A DNA stretch of 64,000 nt from contig JALCKZ010000001.1 of NCBI GenBank assembly GCA_022647615.1, forward strand, positions 422,178 to 486,177, read 5' to 3'. This DNA comes from Bacteroidales bacterium (GTDB lineage: Bacteria > Bacteroidota > Bacteroidia > Bacteroidales > UBA932). Under the pieces are notes generated by a model. That model saw only the letters and a list, made by a program, of their open reading frames with translations. It made no database searches and was not told the DNA's origin. This document shows positions 60,393 to 64,000 of the stretch, piece by piece; the stretch's first letter is position 1; each line of letters starts with the position of its first letter. The position numbers were made by a program, and so were the translations under genes.

Positions 60393-61256
60393 TTACAAAT
60401 TATATGTATCCCCAGGGTACAGTATTGTCAGCTTAAAGCTCCTGTTTTTTGTTTTTCCGGCAGCAACCTTATACGGTTCAAACAACATGGCATTACTATT
60501 ACCAATCAATTCTATTGTATTATTTGGCTTTACAACAAGTGCAGCTTCTTCATCTACTCCAATTCCTCTATATCCCGGATGATCAAGTAATACGTTAATC
60601 AATCTTACCTGCCTGCGCCTTGTAATAAAATGCTGATCAACAATTATGTTCTTTAAAAATCCAAAACCTTGTGCAACCTCAACATCGTTGGCTTTGATGT
60701 AATTGAACTCATGTGAATCATCGGTGGTATCACTTAAACTTCTACCAGTCAACATAATTCTGCTCATAATTGCAGCGCCGGCACTTGTTCCGCTAATCAC
60801 TCCGCCATTATTATAAATCTGTTTTATTTTCTCAAAAAATTTAGTTCCGGCAAGATATCCGGTAAGCCTAAGTTGGTCTCCGCCAGAGAAAAATATAGCC
60901 GTAACGCCATCCAATTTTGCCAAATTCTCCGGAGAGTCTATGTCTTTCTTATCACAGAAAATATAGTCAGCATTTTTACATCCTAAATCCCTAAATTCCT
61001 TGCTTTGATTCATACCGGTTGTATCTGCTATCCCGCTGGCAAAAGGAACAACAAGAAGTTTTGCCTTATCCCCGCCGCCATATTTAATTATGGTCTTGAG
61101 AATTACGGAAATTCTATCTCCGCCCCCCTCAATTACAAGAGTACCCTTGGCAGTTACCTTTTCAGGCAAATAATGCAGTAAAGAATTTTTTGGTTGAGAA
61201 AAAGAAACAATAGGCACCAACAATGTCAGTGCGGCAAATAGTAATATTTTTTTCAT
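60393..61256 (-). CDS. Secreted cyanophycinase-like S51 peptidase
   Basis: 287 residues. A signal peptide (ending VSFSQ) marks export. The nucleophile Ser158 sits in ISGTSAGAAIMS. The cyanophycinase-specific segments are IEGGGDR, FFSGGDQLRLT, VDQHFITRRRQVRL and GVDEEAALVV. S51 members cut cyanophycin (multi-L-arginyl-poly-L-aspartate) to beta-Asp-Arg dipeptides or act as alpha-aspartyl dipeptidases. The DQHF segment favours the cyanophycinase side. One base separates it from the upstream PepT-like gene, so they are certainly co-transcribed. Confidence 0.88.
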   Translation of the reverse strand: MKKILLFAALTLLVPIVSFSQPKNSLLHYLPEKVTAKGTLVIEGGGDRISVILKTIIKYGGGDKAKLLVVPFASGIADTTGMNQSKEFRDLGCKNADYIFCDKKDIDSPENLAKLDGVTAIFFSGGDQLRLTGYLAGTKFFEKIKQIYNNGGVISGTSAGAAIMSRIMLTGRSLSDTTDDSHEFNYIKANDVEVAQGFGFLKNIIVDQHFITRRRQVRLINVLLDHPGYRGIGVDEEAALVVKPNNTIELIGNSNAMLFEPYKVAAGKTKNRSFKLTILYPGDTYNL

Positions 61257-61257
61257 T

Positions 61258-62361
61258 TTATTTTTCTAAATGAGTTGTTAATAATTGATATGCTATTTTT
61301 GCAGCATTTGTAAAATCTTTGTATAAAATAAATTCATCATTGCCGTGAGGATTCTGTGCTCCCACACCCAAATTAATTGTTTTTATCCCCTTGGCATTCA
61401 AGGAATTTGCATCACTTCCCCCCATTGATTTCATTGGGATGACCTTAAGGCCTAAAGAGGATGCAACTTTCGCAAAATGTTTAAATGGCAAATCTTCACC
61501 GTGTATTTCATACGGCACAAAATCCCAAGAATATTTTGCCTCAAGCTTACCGCCATGCTTTTCACAAATTTGTTTGAAATCTTCGATTATCTTGCTAATC
61601 ATGGTTTCACCTTTCTCTTTTGTTCCGCTTCTAACTTCTCCATGCAAAAAGACTTTATCACAAACCACATTAGTCCCGCTCCCGCCATTAATAATTCCTA
61701 TATTGGCTGTCTCCTTGTCCCCAAGTTTTCCAAACGGAAATTTGGTCATAGCCTCAGCGGCAATCATGATTGCATTAATTCCCTTTTCCGGAGAAATTCC
61801 TGCATGAGAAGATTTCCCTTTTATTACAAATTCAAAATCTATGAGTCCGCAAGTCTCTGATACTATGCACGCAGGGCTCATAAAAGAATCAAAGGTAAAA
61901 CCATATTTTATCCCTTCGGCAGGCTTATATGTTAATGAGCCGGCCATAGATGTCTCTTCACAAACAGTAAAGAGCAAAGTGCACGGCAACAACGTTTTGT
62001 TTGCGACAGCTTTCTCTAGAGAAAAAAGAATAGACGAGAGTCCGCCTCTGTCATCCACACCAAGCGGAGTGGTTCCATCAGACGTTATTCTATCTGAAAG
62101 AAATTGGTGCTTCAAATTTTTTGTGGACCTTGGAGTATCCATGTGAGCCGCAAGAAAAAATTCCCCGCCCCCCATGATTGGCACAATTACATTCCCCGTA
62201 TTTCCCATTGACAGCTTATCTGCCTCATCTCTGTAACAACTCAATCCTAAGTTTTTTACAAAATGTTCAATATAATCTGCAACGGGTGCCTCGCTCCCGG
62301 AAACCGCATCAATAGATGTCAGCTCAACAAAAATTTGTTTTAATCTCTCGTCTAATTCCAT
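61258..62361 (-). CDS. M20-family peptidase (PepT-like), cytoplasmic
   Basis: About 368 residues; the start is the ATG giving MELDERLKQI. The dinuclear metal site is seen as AAHMDTP, GVDDRGG and VCEETSMAGS, with a final His in NPHGNDE. The dimerisation domain carries KGKSSHAGISPEKG. No signal peptide is visible. It is similar to PepT and related aminoacylpeptidases that cut di- or tripeptides after import. It lies between the surface lipoprotein and cyanophycinase genes. Confidence 0.9.
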   Translation of the reverse strand: MELDERLKQIFVELTSIDAVSGSEAPVADYIEHFVKNLGLSCYRDEADKLSMGNTGNVIVPIMGGGEFFLAAHMDTPRSTKNLKHQFLSDRITSDGTTPLGVDDRGGLSSILFSLEKAVANKTLLPCTLLFTVCEETSMAGSLTYKPAEGIKYGFTFDSFMSPACIVSETCGLIDFEFVIKGKSSHAGISPEKGINAIMIAAEAMTKFPFGKLGDKETANIGIINGGSGTNVVCDKVFLHGEVRSGTKEKGETMISKIIEDFKQICEKHGGKLEAKYSWDFVPYEIHGEDLPFKHFAKVASSLGLKVIPMKSMGGSDANSLNAKGIKTINLGVGAQNPHGNDEFILYKDFTNAAKIAYQLLTTHLEK

Positions 62362-62379
62362 TTTCAATCTACGTAATTA

Positions 62380-63423
62380 CTACTTACCAAACACTTTAAC
62401 ATTTTTTAGTTCTATGTAATAGCAGTCTGTGCAGTTGCCATGTACAAATCCAATATAAACAGTCTTGCCCTTATAAGCGGTAACATCTATTGTCTCCATT
62501 TTGAAATCTCCATAAGAAGAATCCAGCGCAGTCCAATCTCTCAACAAAGTGGCATTGCGACAATTATCTATAGTAATTGGTGATTCTGAGATAACTACTC
62601 TATAATTTTCCTCAGGATAATCACTATCTCCCGCTGCAAGTTCAAATGTCAAATAAACATTATCTGTCGTACTCCCGATAGTTATAGAAGGTGATACCAA
62701 GTAATTTTCCGGTTTTACGGCACCTACTCCACCGGAAATATAAGAATCAGACGTAGCTGCTCCGTCGTACCAGTTCCAGTTATGACCATCTCCGTCCTTA
62801 TCTATAAGAGTCCATGTATCAGGTATTTCAGATGCAAATGACTCCTGGAAATAAAATACCTTATCCGGAGAAAGCATATACTTGAAGATAGAATTTGGCT
62901 TGTTAACTTTTGTTGTCTCAGAGTCTTTAAGAACTACATAGAAATTATTGCCCGCTTTTTTAAGCATGTTAACTTGTATATAGCCAAAATATTGATCTTT
63001 AGGTATAACAAGGCTTCCTGTCATTGAAGATGCGGAAAAAGTTGAACTGCCGCTAGTCTGGATAGTGTAATCTGTTCCATATACGGCTGTAGAGTAAACA
63101 GTATCCACAAGAGACAAATCTTTCCCGGTTGGAACACTCTCCACATATTTATCCTCATCGGTTAAATAATAGAGTTGCTTTACAATTTCATAATTGACCG
63201 TCACATCACCCGTAGACTTTGCAACAAGCTGAATACAAATAGAATCCAAGCCAATCTTGCTATTCTCTTTTTGATAAATATTGCTTGTCGTTCCCTGATG
63301 ATTTTCATAGGCGCTGAACTCAAAATATTGAGGTCCCTTATATGTCCAGTCTTGCTTTTGGCAAGAACAGTTAAACAGGAGCGCCATGGAGAATAATAAT
63401 ATAATTGTTGTTATTTTTTTCAT
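62380..63423 (-). CDS. Surface lipoprotein with DUF4843-like N-part and choice-of-anchor J domain
   Basis: A lipoprotein signal (lipobox region LFNCSC) is followed by an N-terminal part typical of lipoproteins encoded after SusD genes (QYFEFSAYEN... DSICIQLVAKSTGDVTVNYEIV). The C-terminal 160 residues form a cleaved-adhesin/choice-of-anchor J domain (FYFQESFASEIPDTWTLIDKDGDGHNW... YKGKTVYIGFVH). It has 348 residues from the chosen ATG. It is the second gene from the visible end of the Sus-type operon and presumably binds the substrate at the cell surface; ligand identity is unknown. Confidence 0.82.
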   Translation of the reverse strand: MKKITTIILLFSMALLFNCSCQKQDWTYKGPQYFEFSAYENHQGTTSNIYQKENSKIGLDSICIQLVAKSTGDVTVNYEIVKQLYYLTDEDKYVESVPTGKDLSLVDTVYSTAVYGTDYTIQTSGSSTFSASSMTGSLVIPKDQYFGYIQVNMLKKAGNNFYVVLKDSETTKVNKPNSIFKYMLSPDKVFYFQESFASEIPDTWTLIDKDGDGHNWNWYDGAATSDSYISGGVGAVKPENYLVSPSITIGSTTDNVYLTFELAAGDSDYPEENYRVVISESPITIDNCRNATLLRDWTALDSSYGDFKMETIDVTAYKGKTVYIGFVHGNCTDCYYIELKNVKVFGK

Positions 63424-63462
63424 GATAATAATTTTTAAATGTTTATTAATAAACTCCATCTA

Positions 63463-64000
63463 TTAATAACCAGGATTATTAACAAGTGACTTATTTACAT
63501 CAAGTTCTGAAGTTCCAATTGGAGCTACAACTCTATAGTCATCATATGAAACAGTAGTTAGCCCGCTTGGTCTTGATATATCCATTCCAAGTCTCTTCAT
63601 ATCAAAAAATCTATGACCCTCAAAAGCTAATTCTATTCTTCTTTGCAAAAGAATTTCATTTAAAAGAGCTGAATTTACCGCAGTTGCATCTCCAATTCCT
63701 CTCTTATCTCTTAGCGCATTTACATCTGCTCTTGCCTTTGTATAATCTGACTTATGCGCATATGCCTCTGCTCTATTAAGATAAATCTCTGAAATTCTTA
63801 TCAAAGGAACATCGTCCAAGCCAAAGGTTCCGCCCCAGCTGCTGAACTTTGTTGTCCACCATAAATTCTGTCCGCCATAATGTACTTTTCTCAATGCTCC
63901 AAACCTAATATCTGAAGCCTGATCTATAAGATTTATAAAATCTTGACTTACAGAAAGTTGAGCATCGCCAGCCCCTGCGCCGTCTCCGTATCCTTCAGAG
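63463..64000 (-). CDS. SusD/RagB family lipoprotein, C-terminal part (partial)
   Basis: The frame is open to the window edge; the N-terminus lies beyond 64000. The C-terminal motifs of SusD-like proteins are clear: VPLIRISEIYLNRAEAYA, ARADVNALRDKRGIGD and RRIELAFEGHRFFDMKRLG. SusD proteins bind the substrate at the cell surface and act as a lid over a TonB-dependent SusC porin, whose gene normally lies directly upstream and so should be just outside the window. It leads the visible peptidase operon. Confidence 0.93.
   Translation of the reverse strand, partial: SEGYGDGAGAGDAQLSVSQDFINLIDQASDIRFGALRKVHYGGQNLWWTTKFSSWGGTFGLDDVPLIRISEIYLNRAEAYAHKSDYTKARADVNALRDKRGIGDATAVNSALLNEILLQRRIELAFEGHRFFDMKRLGMDISRPSGLTTVSYDDYRVVAPIGTSELDVNKSLVNNPGY

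Noticed and set aside
1..64000. CRISPR array or cas genes
   Set aside because: No regularly spaced direct repeats of 24-40 bases and no cas-type proteins were seen.
1..64000. Insertion sequence or prophage
   Set aside because: No transposase, integrase or structural phage gene is present; only one phage-type small protein (30128-30370) and short inverted repeats were found.

Overview
The window looks like chromosomal DNA of a Bacteroidota member, most likely order Bacteroidales (inference). The evidence is a SusD-family lipoprotein, several secreted lipoproteins, the gene runs mutL-rhomboid-endo/exonuclease and TPR-M23 peptidase, paired NifU-like and GGGtGRT genes, and promoters of the Bacteroides type (TTTG, about 19 nt, TANNTTTG). 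I cannot name a genus.

Layout. 0-4.5 kb: a shortened S10 operon (rplC-rplD-rplW-rplB-rpsS-rplV-rpsC, minus strand) with its own promoter and terminator. It lacks rpsJ in front and rplP behind, and S19, L22 and S3 carry long low-complexity tails. 4.5-10.3 kb: asnB, the GGGtGRT/NifU-like pair, cysS and a single-strand binding protein, all minus. 10.4-14.9 kb: a small zinc-finger protein, a coiled-coil lipoprotein, an M3 peptidase and a nucleoside-hydrolase-like lipoprotein. 14.9-16.8 kb: the umuDC error-prone polymerase pair. 17-23.3 kb: three tandem paralogous LruC-type lipoproteins, the first frameshifted. 23.3-25.0 kb: a repeat-rich island holding one secreted protein and the tRNA-Gln/tRNA-Met pair. 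25.0-38.3 kb: housekeeping genes (ispF, frameshifted mutL, rhomboid, tsaE, rsmE, tsaC-type, comM, DUF1343 muramidase, waaA). 38.4-45.1 kb: mlaEF-type lipid transport, an ECF sigma factor with a membrane-anchored barrel partner, a TPR protein and an EnvC-like factor. 45.1-57.2 kb: dNK, pcm, an MBL-fold hydrolase, uvrA, two kinases, a flippase-like protein, malQ and a PAP2 protein. 57.2-64 kb: a six-gene minus-strand operon (SusD, adhesin-like lipoprotein, PepT-like peptidase, secreted cyanophycinase, YfcC-type transporter, M14 carboxypeptidase). It looks like a Sus-type locus for a peptide or amino-acid polymer, possibly cyanophycin; its upstream end lies outside the window.

The most unexpected signal is not a gene. 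The 9-mer CTGTCGGGA (or its complement TCCCGACAG) occurs exactly 22 times by hand count, where fewer than one copy is expected by chance. It occurs on both strands, in coding and intergenic DNA, often just before start codons, and twice as an inverted pair forming a terminator-like hairpin. It is accompanied by many one-mismatch variants. This resembles DNA-uptake or other highly iterated genomic words. Two genes (mutL and the first LruC copy) carry single-base frameshifts that may be real or may be sequence errors.
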